A DNA stretch of 64,000 bases from Bacteroides sp. UBA7333. GTDB taxonomy: Bacteria > Bacteroidota > Bacteroidia > Bacteroidales > Bacteroidaceae. Both the position numbers and the translations under genes were made by a program. Below, in pieces: positions 1 through 9,153 of this stretch. The stretch spans positions 62,001 to 126,000 of the forward strand of contig DKPN01000047.1 in assembly GCA_002471195.1 (NCBI GenBank), written 5' to 3'. Numbering within the stretch: position 1 is the first letter of the stretch; each line of letters opens with the position of its first letter. The notes below the pieces were generated by a model. That model worked only from the letters and a program-made list of their open reading frames with translations, had not been told where the DNA came from and ran no database searches.

Positions 1-95
1 CTCCTCACTCACCCGATGAACGTGCGTTGATTCCAACGGTTGCGAAGTTCTACGACTTTTTGATTGCAACATTAGAGCAAACTCCTAAGAAATAA
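1..95 (+). CDS. pepD: aminoacyl-histidine dipeptidase (PepD), C-terminal fragment
   Basis: Only the last 30 codons are present, read in the frame that starts at base 3 and stops at TAA 93-95. The tail runs P-H-S-P-D-E-R-A-L-I-P-T-V-A-K-F-Y-D-F-L and ends in ATLEQTPKK. The S-P-H-S-P-D-E-R type motif and the final helix match the end of cytosolic nonspecific dipeptidases of the M20 (PepD) family, which cleave Xaa-His and other dipeptides in the cytoplasm using two metal ions. The motif supplies part of the dimer and active-site region in that family. The rest of the gene lies before the window, so completeness cannot be judged. A strong terminator follows directly. Confidence 0.75.
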   Translation, partial: PHSPDERALIPTVAKFYDFLIATLEQTPKK

Positions 96-118
96 TCTTT
101 CGACCGATTATAAAAACA

Positions 119-163
119 TCAAAGCTCCGTTGTGCCCACCATAGCACAACGGAGCTTTTTTCA
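119..163 (+). terminator. rho-independent terminator after pepD
   Basis: A 15-base stem (AAAGCTCCGTTGTGC with GCACAACGGAGCTTT) encloses an 8-base loop and is followed by a run of T. It lies 25 bases after the pepD stop and should end that transcript. Confidence 0.9.
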
Positions 164-222
164 TTGCATCCATACCATGCAGGGGCATGATTTGAGACAC
201 TATTTTTCACATGTCAAAATAA

Positions 223-254
223 CTTGCATATATCAATACTACATGCTACCTTTG
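223..254 (+). promoter_or_regulatory. Bacteroidota-type promoter for a short transcript
   Basis: CTTG at 223-226 and TACCTTTG at 247-254 are 20 bases apart, matching the Bacteroides -33/-7 arrangement (TTTG, 19-21 bases, TAnnTTTG). Transcription would start near 261. The first strong signal downstream is the hairpin terminator at 292-326, and no reading frame of note lies between them. Confidence 0.55.
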
Positions 255-260
255 CAACCA

Positions 261-328
261 TACAGCTTGAATTAGATTCGGGCTGATATACGAATAAAGG
301 AAGGGAATCACCCCTTCCTTTATTTTGT
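261..328 (+). ncRNA. candidate small RNA, about 65 nt
   Basis: A promoter match at 223-254 is followed about 40 bases later by a hairpin (AATAAAGGAAGGG, loop AATCA, CCCTTCCTTTATT allowing one bulged C) and a T-rich tail at 320-328. The predicted product would be a 60-70 nt RNA whose 3' half is the terminator stem. There is no start codon with a plausible frame inside. It could instead be a remnant leader of a lost gene, since the next gene begins only at 676. No known RNA family is recognised. Confidence 0.4.
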
Positions 329-441
329 TACATATATACCCTTTTTGCTTTCTTTTTGCTACCTACACAGCCCTATCCTATCAAATTTCCAACACCTCAT
401 CCTTTACATTTAACAAGGTAAATCACCTCATTCAGCCCGAT

Positions 442-477
442 AAGTTCGAACAACTACCATGATAAATGTTCGGACTT
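442..477. repeat. 11-bp inverted repeat in the leader region of the macroglobulin gene
   Basis: AAGTTCGAACA (442-452) can pair with TGTTCGGACTT (467-477) with one G-U pair over a 14-base loop. There is no T tract. It lies upstream of the promoter at 613-644, so it is more likely an operator or a 3'-end structure than a leader element. Apart from this hairpin and the sRNA candidate I see nothing in 329-612. Confidence 0.35.
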
Positions 478-612
478 ACCAAACTCAATGCAGTGAATCG
501 CTAAAAGAGGCTTAAGATGTTAATAATACGTAAACACACACTTGACAAAACTTCATCGCCGAATGTTTAATTTACAACGGTTAACACTTAAATTTAAGAA
601 ACTTACAAAACA

Positions 613-644
613 TTTGGCATTGTAAACATTAATCTGTTTCTTTG
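613..644 (+). promoter_or_regulatory. promoter of the alpha-2-macroglobulin-like gene
   Basis: TTTG at 613-616, a 20-base spacer and TTTCTTTG at 637-644 give a good -33 and a near-consensus -7 (T instead of A in the second place). The start point would be near 651, leaving a short leader of about 25 bases before ATG 676. Confidence 0.55.
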
Positions 645-675
645 TTTATACTAGAAACGACTAAATCAGATCATT

Positions 676-3600
676 ATGAAAATAAAACCTTTCTGTATAA
701 CCTTTTTTATGATGTTATTTTTAAATCTAAACATCAATGCCCAAAGCTACGATCAACTATGGAAAGAGGTAGAAGAAGCTCAAAAAGACAATCTGCCCAA
801 AACCCAATTGAAGTTTCTCGATCAGATTTATGATAAAGCATCGAAAGAAGCTGAAATGGGACAAATGCTAAAGGCCTTGGCAACTAAATCTGAATGCCTC
901 TATGAAATATCGCCCGATAGCGTTTACACCTATTTAAAACAATTGGAGCAATTAGAGTCGAGTATTACTCTACCAACTGATAAAGCTATTCTCAACTCGA
1001 TGATTGCAGGCCTTTACGGCCAATATTATAATCAAAACTCGTGGCAATTAAACAACAATAATAATATTGTTGATGAAAAGCCATCGAATGATATCCGACA
1101 ATGGTCGGCCAATCAATTTATTGATGTTATTTTAAAAAGAGGTTGGGCATCGCTCCAGCCTAAAGAAGAGCTTTTTAAAACCTCCACTCGTAAGTATGTA
1201 CCTTTTACGATTGAAGGAAAGGCAAGCCAATATTATCATCATAATCTTTATCAATTGTTGGCGACGCGGTTTATCGTCCAACTCGAGAATTTTGATTCAA
1301 AAGAAAACAAGAAGTATATTGAAAAGATCTATCAACAATTACTTGAAATGTACAATACCGAAGAGTATACCAATGCCTACATTTTGACGAAAATAGACTA
1401 TTTAAAATGGGAAAAAAATAATACCAATAAAGATTTACAACCCAATAGCATCAGCAACGAATTGCCAGTAAACAGTTATATAACATCGCTTGATTCGCTA
1501 ATTAATCACTATTCGAATTATGAAGCCTGCATACAGGCATATTACGAAAAGGCCGAATATGCTCTAAAGTACAATCAGCCGGCAATTGCTCTCAAACTAT
1601 GCAATGAAGCTATCATCCGTCATCCTCATTATAAATATATCAATACTATTTACAATTTGCGTGAAAGAATTTTACAGCCTAGTCTACAAGTAGTAATGCC
1701 TGAGGTTGGATATCCCAATATGACGGTAGATATTCCCGTTAGTTTTAAGAATATCAATCAGTTTACGATTGATATATTGAAAGAAAATAAAGTTATATTA
1801 AAAAATAGATTTGAACTGACTCCATCTAATGATTATCGGGTTTCTGACACCATTGTTTCATTAAAGATGCCTGACTTAGGAGAATATTCTTATGTTGTCA
1901 CTCCCACAAATCAATCAAAGAAGAAACAATTAAAATCAAACAAACTATACATCAGTAGGCTCAATTTAATATCAATCCCTTTGCCCAACAAAAAAGTAGA
2001 AATAATAACCTTAGATGACCGTAGCGGACATCCTATACCGGACACTAAAATATCGCTTTACAACTATAAAAACGTGTATCAAAATAGCTACGTGACCAAT
2101 AAAGAGGGGGCAATTATTATTCCAGCAGCGCCAAACAGTTATAAGATAAAAATATCGAAAGAGAATGACCGATTTTTACCAATGACTAGTTTTTACGGAC
2201 GCTACAACTTCAATTCATCTACAGAAACAATAAAAAATGTCAAACTCATCACCGATCGTGCTATCTATCGTCCCGGTCAAACAATTCATGTTAAGGGGAT
2301 AGCTTATACCCAAAACGAGGATACCGCATCGGTTGTAGTAAATGAAAAATACACTCTAAAACTGCTTGATGCCAATCGTCAAGAAATAACTCAAAAAGAA
2401 GTGATCAGCAATGACTTTGGATCGTTTTGTGCTGAATTCATATTACCCGCTGCTTGTTTGAACGGCACATTTACTTTAACAACAGAAAACGGAGCTGTAA
2501 ATATACAAGTTCAAGATTACAAACTTCCTACCTTTGAAATCACTTTTGATAAAAACAATATATCATATCAATTGAGAGAAAGTATTAACGTCAAAGGCAA
2601 GGCTGTAATGCTAAATGGAGTACCAATGCAAGATGTAAAATTAAACTACACCATCACCCGTCAACCACTTCGCTGGTGGTGGAGGAGCAATAATGAAAAG
2701 GATATCATCGCTACGGGAAATACCGAGTTACTTGAAAATGGAAATTTCACCATACCAGTAGAATTACTAGTACCCGACAATGACGATAATCCATATTATT
2801 CATATCGTGTAAAGGCTTCTATCACGAACCTATCGGGCGAAACTCAAGTAAACTATTACACCATAAATGCTGGCAAACACTCCATGATGCTTCATTTAAA
2901 AAGCGAAGAGTACATTTGTAAAGAAAACATGCCCGTTGTCATCATTCAAGCGTTTAACTTAGATGGACAACCCATACAAACCAACGGCATTTATCATATA
3001 TATCGCTTAGAAAAGGAGATGAGCACTGAAAAAGCAATCGAGCAAACAGCTGTTTATAGCAGCACATTTATAGCCAATCAACCACTTTCAACTCAAGAGT
3101 GGGATAGATTAACCTCGGGGAATTATGTCATTAGATATTGCGCCAAAGATAGCCAAGAACAAGAGGTTTGCCATAACTCGATTGTTACTTTATTTAGCTT
3201 AATCGATCAACACCCACCTGTATATACGAATGAATGGTTTTATGTAGAGAATGACTCATTCGATGAATTGCATCCAGGGATATTCTATTATGGAACATCA
3301 CAGGAAGATGCTTATATTATGATGAAAGTTTTTAGCGGCAACAAAGTAATCGACAACCGCACTTTCAATTTGTCAAACGCCATCAAACGCTTTGAGTTTC
3401 CTTATAATGACGATTATGGCGATGGATTAACTATTCGTATATGCTATTTAAAAAACAAAAAACTTTATACTACCGATTTTAACATCAAAAAACGTTTGAA
3501 AAATAAAATGCTCGATATGAAATGGGAAGTGTTTAGAGACAAACTGAGTCCGGGTCAGAAAGAGGAGTGGAAACTTACGATTAAAACACCACTAAACACA

Positions 3601-6330
3601 CCGGCAAATGCCGAGATGTTGGCTTTGATGTACGACGCTGCTTTAGATCAACTTTATCCGTACAATCAGAAATTGAATTTATTATATAATCAGGGATTAC
3701 CTTATACAACATGGAGTACTGCTAAATTTTCTACCAAATATTATTCATTTACAGAAAAGTTAAAACTAATAAAGGCTGAAATAATGAGCTTCGATACGTT
3801 TACTAGAATATACTTATTATCACCAAATTACATTCTTCGTAGTCTTAGTGGAGCTGTCTATGGAATGAGTATTGGAAAACAAATAACCTTGAGAAAAAAC
3901 GAAGCTGATATGGGTATATATGGCTCGGCCATACCTATTAAAAAAAGTAAAGAATCATTTGTGCAAGAGTATTCAGCAGATAGTGATTTTTCGTCTACTC
4001 CAGAAACAACAATACTTGAAAGTACCAATTTACGAACCAACTTTAATGAAACGGCTTTCTTTTATCCTCAATTGCGAACCAACGAGCAAGGCGAAATATC
4101 ATTTTCGTTTACCATGCCCGAAAGTTTAACCCGATGGGCATTCCATGGATTTGCACATACAAAAGGTATGCTTACTGGCAACATGGAAGCATTGGCCACA
4201 ACTAGCAAAGACTTTATGCTTATGCCCAACATGCCACGTTTTGTAAGGGTAAATGATGTAGTAACAATTACAGCTACCATTAGTAACTTGACCCCGAATG
4301 AGATTTCGGGAACGGCTATAATGACACTTTTCAACCCCACCAACGAAAAGGCTATCGATACCATAAAGACTCCATTCGCTGTAAAAGCTAACCAAACAAC
4401 GACAGTCAGCTTCAGCTTTAAGGTATCAGATGAACAAGAGATTCTGGGATGCAGAATGATTGCCGATGGAGGTAAATTTAGTGATGGCGAACAGCGATTG
4501 ATTCCGGTATTATCGGATAAAATACATCTTACCGAAAGTGTAGCCATGCCGATTCGTGGCAATGAAACCCGCACTTTCTCGCTGGAGGGTTTATTCAATC
4601 ATCATAGTCAAACGGCTACCAATCGCTCATTAACGGTTGAATTTACCGGCAATCCTACTTGGTATGCAGTGCAGGCATTGCCTTCTGTCGCCACTACACA
4701 AGATGCTAGTGCTACCAGCTATGCTACGGCTTACTACGCCAACTCGTTGGCATCATGGATAATTAGTCAACAGCCTCGCATCAAAACCATATTCGAAACT
4801 TGGAAAAAACAGGGTGGCAGCAAGGAAACTTTATGGAGTAATTTAGAAAAGAACCAAGAGCTGAAAAACATTATATTGTCAGAATCGCCCTGGATAATGG
4901 AGGCCAAAACAGAGCAGGAGCAAAAAGAGCGCATTGCTACGTTATTCGACTTGAACAATACAGCCAACAATAACCAGTCTATGATCAGACACTTGAAAGA
5001 GTTGCAACTACCTGATGGCTCATGGTCATGGTATAAAGGTATGATGGGTAGCGTATACACCACTCAATATATAGTAGAATTGAATGCTCGTTTATCGGCA
5101 TTAACGGGCAATGCACTGGATGGGCAGATGGCAACGATGCAAAATGCTGCCATCAAATTTCTCCAAAAAGAGATAACCGATGAATACAACAGCTTGAGTG
5201 CTTCGGAAAGAAAAGATACTTGGATCACAAATTTGGCATTGCGCTATCTGTATATTACTGCAATTTCCAAAAACGAAACTCCGGCTTTAGATAATAACGT
5301 TTACAACTTCTTTTTATCGAAGGTAAATAATTTCTTAACAAATGGCACAATGGAGCAAAAGGCCATGGCGGCCATCGTGCTAAATAAGGCAAATCGTAAA
5401 AGTGAGGCTTTGAAATTTATGGCATCACTCAAAGAACATCTGACACAAACCAATGAGATGGGTATGTTTTTTGATTTCAATACAAATCCATACAGTTGGG
5501 GAGGTTTGCAATTGCCAGCACATGTGATGGTAATGGAGGCATTCAACACCGTTACGAACAACCAAGAAGTAGCAAATGAGATGAAAATATGGCTACTGAA
5601 ACAAAAACAAACACAAGCGTGGAACTCTCCGGTAGCAACAGCCAATGCCATATATGCTTTATTGATGAGAGGCGATGATCTGTTAAATAACCAAGGCGAT
5701 GTAACCATTAGAATAGGCAATCAGACCATAAAAACAAATGCTTCAACAGCTACACCGGGATTAGGGTACGTGAAAGACAGTTATACTTCGACCAAAATGT
5801 TGGATGCAAAACAAGCAACTGTAACCAAACATGACAATGGAATAGCTTGGGGAGCTGTTTATGCACAATACAATGAAGATGTAAGTGAAGTGAAACAGTA
5901 TGGTAAAGAGATGACAATTGAGAAAAAGCTTTATGTGCAACGGATGGTGAATAACGAGAAACAGATATCACCCATTACAAGCGAAACACAACTGAGCGTG
6001 GGCGATGTGGTAGTGTGTCGCTTAATCTTGAACATCGATCGAGACATCGATTTTGTACAACTAAAAGATCAACGAGCCGCATGTTTCGAACCGGTATCGA
6101 GCATATCGGGTTATAAATGGAGCAATGGTTTTAGTTATTATATGGATATAAAAGATGCTTCAACATCGTTCTTTTTTGATCGATTGAGTAAAGGGGTTTA
6201 TGTGATAGAATACAACTATTATGTCGATCGCAAAGGTCAATATCAATCTGGAATTGCAACGATTCAAAGTGCTTATGCACCAGAGTTCTCCTCGCATTCT
6301 AATTCATATCACATTGAAATAACGAAATAA
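676..6330 (+). CDS. large alpha-2-macroglobulin-like protein without thioester motif
   Basis: An exported protein of 1884 residues with a signal peptide ending in NINAQS. Residues about 25-340 are helical and repeat-like. From about 350 the macroglobulin part begins; the MG2-type motif TDRAIYRPGQ is near residue 524. The A2M bait-following domain with S-L-T-R-W-A-F-H-G-F is near 1150, and a terpenoid-cyclase-like helical domain (Q-L-P-D-G-S-W-S-W) near 1450. Bacterial alpha-2-macroglobulins usually trap proteases through a Cys-x-Glu-Gln thioester. Where that motif should sit, about 16 residues before YYANSLA (near 1340), the sequence reads S-A-T-S, so covalent trapping is not expected. It has its own promoter and no partner PbpC gene beside it. 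The family assignment is firm. The role (protease trapping, scaffold in the periplasm or surface protein) is open. Confidence 0.85.
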   Translation: MKIKPFCITFFMMLFLNLNINAQSYDQLWKEVEEAQKDNLPKTQLKFLDQIYDKASKEAEMGQMLKALATKSECLYEISPDSVYTYLKQLEQLESSITLPTDKAILNSMIAGLYGQYYNQNSWQLNNNNNIVDEKPSNDIRQWSANQFIDVILKRGWASLQPKEELFKTSTRKYVPFTIEGKASQYYHHNLYQLLATRFIVQLENFDSKENKKYIEKIYQQLLEMYNTEEYTNAYILTKIDYLKWEKNNTNKDLQPNSISNELPVNSYITSLDSLINHYSNYEACIQAYYEKAEYALKYNQPAIALKLCNEAIIRHPHYKYINTIYNLRERILQPSLQVVMPEVGYPNMTVDIPVSFKNINQFTIDILKENKVILKNRFELTPSNDYRVSDTIVSLKMPDLGEYSYVVTPTNQSKKKQLKSNKLYISRLNLISIPLPNKKVEIITLDDRSGHPIPDTKISLYNYKNVYQNSYVTNKEGAIIIPAAPNSYKIKISKENDRFLPMTSFYGRYNFNSSTETIKNVKLITDRAIYRPGQTIHVKGIAYTQNEDTASVVVNEKYTLKLLDANRQEITQKEVISNDFGSFCAEFILPAACLNGTFTLTTENGAVNIQVQDYKLPTFEITFDKNNISYQLRESINVKGKAVMLNGVPMQDVKLNYTITRQPLRWWWRSNNEKDIIATGNTELLENGNFTIPVELLVPDNDDNPYYSYRVKASITNLSGETQVNYYTINAGKHSMMLHLKSEEYICKENMPVVIIQAFNLDGQPIQTNGIYHIYRLEKEMSTEKAIEQTAVYSSTFIANQPLSTQEWDRLTSGNYVIRYCAKDSQEQEVCHNSIVTLFSLIDQHPPVYTNEWFYVENDSFDELHPGIFYYGTSQEDAYIMMKVFSGNKVIDNRTFNLSNAIKRFEFPYNDDYGDGLTIRICYLKNKKLYTTDFNIKKRLKNKMLDMKWEVFRDKLSPGQKEEWKLTIKTPLNTPANAEMLALMYDAALDQLYPYNQKLNLLYNQGLPYTTWSTAKFSTKYYSFTEKLKLIKAEIMSFDTFTRIYLLSPNYILRSLSGAVYGMSIGKQITLRKNEADMGIYGSAIPIKKSKESFVQEYSADSDFSSTPETTILESTNLRTNFNETAFFYPQLRTNEQGEISFSFTMPESLTRWAFHGFAHTKGMLTGNMEALATTSKDFMLMPNMPRFVRVNDVVTITATISNLTPNEISGTAIMTLFNPTNEKAIDTIKTPFAVKANQTTTVSFSFKVSDEQEILGCRMIADGGKFSDGEQRLIPVLSDKIHLTESVAMPIRGNETRTFSLEGLFNHHSQTATNRSLTVEFTGNPTWYAVQALPSVATTQDASATSYATAYYANSLASWIISQQPRIKTIFETWKKQGGSKETLWSNLEKNQELKNIILSESPWIMEAKTEQEQKERIATLFDLNNTANNNQSMIRHLKELQLPDGSWSWYKGMMGSVYTTQYIVELNARLSALTGNALDGQMATMQNAAIKFLQKEITDEYNSLSASERKDTWITNLALRYLYITAISKNETPALDNNVYNFFLSKVNNFLTNGTMEQKAMAAIVLNKANRKSEALKFMASLKEHLTQTNEMGMFFDFNTNPYSWGGLQLPAHVMVMEAFNTVTNNQEVANEMKIWLLKQKQTQAWNSPVATANAIYALLMRGDDLLNNQGDVTIRIGNQTIKTNASTATPGLGYVKDSYTSTKMLDAKQATVTKHDNGIAWGAVYAQYNEDVSEVKQYGKEMTIEKKLYVQRMVNNEKQISPITSETQLSVGDVVVCRLILNIDRDIDFVQLKDQRAACFEPVSSISGYKWSNGFSYYMDIKDASTSFFFDRLSKGVYVIEYNYYVDRKGQYQSGIATIQSAYAPEFSSHSNSYHIEITK

Positions 6331-6334
6331 AGTT

Positions 6335-6409
6335 CGTGAAACATTATTCATTATTATCAAATAAGTTACTGATTATTAAATATGCCCAATTATAAACCTG
6401 CGTGAAACA
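6335..6409. promoter_or_regulatory. two parS-like half-sites upstream of parA
   Basis: The 9-mer CGTGAAACA occurs exactly at 6335-6343 and again at 6401-6409. It equals the right half of the common bacterial parS site TGTTTCACGTGAAACA. The left halves do not match, so these are half-sites at best. Their place directly in front of parA-parB makes ParB binding plausible, but this is inference. Confidence 0.35.
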
Positions 6410-6419
6410 AATTAATATT

Positions 6420-6427
6420 TATATTTG
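6420..6427 (+). promoter_or_regulatory. -7 element, probable parAB promoter
   Basis: TATATTTG at 6420-6427 fits TAnnTTTG exactly; the -33 box is weak (CCTG at 6397-6400). Transcription would begin near 6434 and read through the two DnaA-box-like sequences into parA. Confidence 0.45.
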
Positions 6428-6469
6428 CAATGCTTAAAATGAAATATCTGTTTTCTACATGGCTCATAG

Positions 6470-6498
6470 TTATTAACAAAACAACTGAGTTATCAACA
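6470..6498 (+). promoter_or_regulatory. two DnaA-box-like 9-mers
   Basis: TTATTAACA (6470-6478) and TTATCAACA (6490-6498) each differ from the DnaA box TTATNCACA at one place (A for C at position 6). They are in the same orientation and 20 bases apart, about two helical turns. They lie in an AT-rich leader before parA. They could be DnaA-binding sites; chance matches are possible in AT-rich DNA. Confidence 0.3.
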
Positions 6499-6581
6499 GA
6501 AATCGAAAAGAATTTATTTTTTTGTAGGTACGAAAAAGTATTATCATTTATTTCGCAGCAGTTATAATGAATTTAATAAAT

Positions 6582-7346
6582 ATGGGAAAAATAATTGCTT
6601 TAGCTAATCAAAAAGGAGGTGTAGGTAAAACTACAACAACTATTAACTTAGCAGCTTCACTTGCTACGCTCGAAAAGAAAGTATTAGTTGTTGATGCCGA
6701 TCCACAAGCAAATGCTTCTTCAGGTTTAGGCGTTAATATTAAGCAGTCGAACTGTACAATTTATGAATGTATTGTTGATAGAATTGATGTCAATAAAGCG
6801 ATTCTCGATACTGACATTGATACCTTGAAAGTTATATCTTCTCATATCAATCTGGTAGGTGCCGAAATAGAAATGCTCAATCTGCCCAATCGCGAAAAAA
6901 TATTGAAAGAGGTTCTTACACCTTTGAAAGAGGAGTTCGATTATATATTGATTGACTGTTCGCCCTCTTTGGGTTTAATCACCATTAATTCATTAACGGC
7001 TGCCGACTCGGTGATCATTCCGGTTCAAGCCGAATATTTTGCATTAGAAGGCATTAGCAAACTATTGAATACGATTAAGATTATTAAATCGAAGCTAAAT
7101 CCTTCACTCGAAATCGAAGGATTCTTATTAACGATGTATGATTCTCGTCTAAGACAAGCCAATCAGATATACGATGAAATGAAACGCCACTTCCAAGAAT
7201 TGGTCTTTAATACAGTAATTCAACGCAACGTAAAACTAAGTGAGGCACCAAGTTATGGTATTCCCACCATATTATATGATGCTGTATCCACCGGATCCAA
7301 AAACTACTTAGCGTTGGCTCAAGAAATTATAAACAAAAACAATTAA
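6582..7346 (+). CDS. parA: chromosome-partitioning ATPase ParA (Soj)
   Basis: This is a 254-residue MinD/ParA-type ATPase that, with ParB, moves newly copied origins apart. The deviant Walker A motif KGGVGKTT lies at residues 11-18, followed by V-V-D-A-D-P-Q-A-N-A and the Walker B-like strand D-Y-I-L-I-D-C-S-P-S. I choose ATG 6582 (MGKIIALANQKGG), the usual family start; an in-frame ATG at 6567 would add five residues. parB follows after 21 bases, and the genes probably share a transcript with the DUF5683 and lytic transglycosylase genes. The leader contains parS-like half-sites and DnaA-box-like sequences. Plasmid-type ParA proteins are longer, so the chromosomal type is favoured. Confidence 0.95.
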   Translation: MGKIIALANQKGGVGKTTTTINLAASLATLEKKVLVVDADPQANASSGLGVNIKQSNCTIYECIVDRIDVNKAILDTDIDTLKVISSHINLVGAEIEMLNLPNREKILKEVLTPLKEEFDYILIDCSPSLGLITINSLTAADSVIIPVQAEYFALEGISKLLNTIKIIKSKLNPSLEIEGFLLTMYDSRLRQANQIYDEMKRHFQELVFNTVIQRNVKLSEAPSYGIPTILYDAVSTGSKNYLALAQEIINKNN

Positions 7347-7367
7347 TAAACGAAGGTAATAACCACT

Positions 7368-8258
7368 ATGACAAAACCAAAAAGAAGTGCATTGGGACGC
7401 GGATTAGACGCCCTACTTTCGATGGATGAAGTTAAAACAGAAGGTTCTTCGTCTATCAACGAAATTGAACTATCCAAAATCTCTGTCAACCCCAATCAAC
7501 CTCGTCGTGAGTTTGACGAAGAGGCTCTAAAAGAGTTATCTGAATCAATTTCAGAGATTGGTATTATTCAACCTATCACTTTGCGTCAAATCAATAATGA
7601 TGAATTTCAGATTATAGCAGGTGAACGTCGTTATCGCGCATCATTGAAGGCCGGATTAACCACCATACCAGCCTATATTCGGACAGCTGATGATGAAAAC
7701 GTCATGGAGATGGCTCTTGTTGAAAATATACAACGAGAAGACCTGAATGCGGTAGAAATTGCTTTAGCATATCAACATTTATTAGATCAGTATAGCTTAA
7801 CTCAAGAACGTTTAAGCGAAAGAGTTGGCAAAAAAAGAACGACAATAGCCAACTACTTACGATTATTAAAACTGCCTGCACCAATACAAATAGGCTTGCA
7901 AAACAAGCATATTGATATGGGACATGCAAGAGCTTTGATTACTCTGAATGATCCTAAACTACAAGTAAAACTATACGATGAAGTTGTAGAACAAGGCTAT
8001 TCGGTAAGAAAAGTAGAAGAAATTGTAAAATCGCTCAATGAGGGTGAAGCCGTAAAAAGTGGCAATCAAAAATTAACACCCAAAGGCTCTAAACTACCTG
8101 AAGAGTTTAATATATTAAAGAAACATCTTTCTGATTTTTTTCATACAAAAGTACAAATGACTTGTTCGGACAAGGGAAAAGGGAAAATTAGCATTCCTTT
8201 CAATAACGAAGAAGATCTTGAACGAATTATGGAAATATTCGACACTTTAAAGAAATAA
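7368..8258 (+). CDS. parB: chromosome-partitioning protein ParB (Spo0J)
   Basis: A 296-residue CTP-dependent DNA clamp that loads at parS and is moved by ParA. The N-terminus LGRGLDALL is the ParA-contacting tail. The ParB/Srx domain covers residues about 27-115 with the CTP-binding motifs N-P-N-Q-P-R and G-E-R-R-Y-R. The helix-turn-helix, with T-Q-E-R-L-S-E-R-V-G, falls near 140-165, and a C-terminal dimerisation domain follows. The length is typical. The stop codon is immediately followed by the ATG of the DUF5683 gene, so translation is likely coupled. Confidence 0.95.
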   Translation: MTKPKRSALGRGLDALLSMDEVKTEGSSSINEIELSKISVNPNQPRREFDEEALKELSESISEIGIIQPITLRQINNDEFQIIAGERRYRASLKAGLTTIPAYIRTADDENVMEMALVENIQREDLNAVEIALAYQHLLDQYSLTQERLSERVGKKRTTIANYLRLLKLPAPIQIGLQNKHIDMGHARALITLNDPKLQVKLYDEVVEQGYSVRKVEEIVKSLNEGEAVKSGNQKLTPKGSKLPEEFNILKKHLSDFFHTKVQMTCSDKGKGKISIPFNNEEDLERIMEIFDTLKK

Positions 8259-9140
8259 ATGATAGTTACGAAAATAAAATATCATCCTATAGTAATCACC
8301 CTGCTATTCTGCATCATGCAGATAGCAGGGATTGATGCTTTTTGCCAACAAATACAAAAAGCTCCTTCAAAAGAGTCATCGCTGGAAACCGAACTTCCAA
8401 AAGCCAGACAACGCAGAGATCATAAAGGGCGAATCATTAACTCCGACTCGATTATAAATCAAAAAGTTATCAACAATGCCGACAGCATCGTGCGAAATAT
8501 TGAAGACTCAATTGCGACGCATCTGGATGATAACTTTTTAATGGTGGATAGCATTGAAAAAGCCAACAGTGAACAAATCAAACAAATTGAGGAGGCTATT
8601 ACCATTCCACAAATAAAGGATACGATTGCCCCGGTAACTCCTAAACCAATTTGGATACCCAATCCAACGAAAGCAACTTGGTTGGCAGTTGTTTTTCCGG
8701 GAGGTGGACAAATATACAATCGCAAATACTGGAAGTTACCTATTATATATGGAGGGTTTGCCGGTTGCGCTTATGCATTAACCTGGAATGGCAAAATGTA
8801 TAAAGACTACTCACAGGCATATCTCGACATCATGGATAATGACCCTAATACAAACAGTCATCTCGATTTATTGCCCAACAGAGTAAGCAACTACTCAGAA
8901 GCGCAACTTAAAAGTTTAATAAAGAAAAGAAAAGATACCTTCAGACGATATCGCGATTTAAGTATTTTTGCTGTGATAGGGGTATATCTCATTTCGATTG
9001 TCGATGCTTATGTAGATGCAGAGTTATCGAACTTCGACATTACTCCCGATTTGAGCATGAGAGTTGAACCCGTTATCATGAATACTCAAACAAACTCAAG
9101 CAATAAGTCGGTTGGAGTACAATGTAGTTTCCGTTTTTAA
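8259..9140 (+). CDS. DUF5683 membrane protein
   Basis: A 293-residue protein with an N-terminal hydrophobic signal (ITLLFCIMQIAGIDAFCQQ). A charged, low-complexity stretch follows, then the DUF5683 core from about residue 125: N-P-T-K-A-T-W-L-A-V-V-F-P-G-G-G-Q-I-Y-N-R-K-Y-W-K, with two membrane-spanning stretches near 160-175 and 230-250. The family is found next to parB in many Bacteroidales and its function is not known. The gene starts on the base after the parB stop codon and ends 13 bases before the lytic transglycosylase gene. That placement suggests a link with envelope growth or chromosome segregation, but only by association. Confidence 0.8.
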   Translation: MIVTKIKYHPIVITLLFCIMQIAGIDAFCQQIQKAPSKESSLETELPKARQRRDHKGRIINSDSIINQKVINNADSIVRNIEDSIATHLDDNFLMVDSIEKANSEQIKQIEEAITIPQIKDTIAPVTPKPIWIPNPTKATWLAVVFPGGGQIYNRKYWKLPIIYGGFAGCAYALTWNGKMYKDYSQAYLDIMDNDPNTNSHLDLLPNRVSNYSEAQLKSLIKKRKDTFRRYRDLSIFAVIGVYLISIVDAYVDAELSNFDITPDLSMRVEPVIMNTQTNSSNKSVGVQCSFRF

Positions 9141-9153
9141 CAGCTAAATAAAT

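Noticed and set aside
4068..4598. 176-residue open frame on the minus strand inside the macroglobulin gene
   Set aside because: It lies fully antisense to a well-supported coding frame, has no recognisable domain and no promoter or start context; it is a shadow of codon bias.
6328..6409. Full parS centromere site
   Set aside because: Only the right half CGTGAAACA matches at both places; the left seven bases are unrelated, so a complete 16-bp palindrome is absent.
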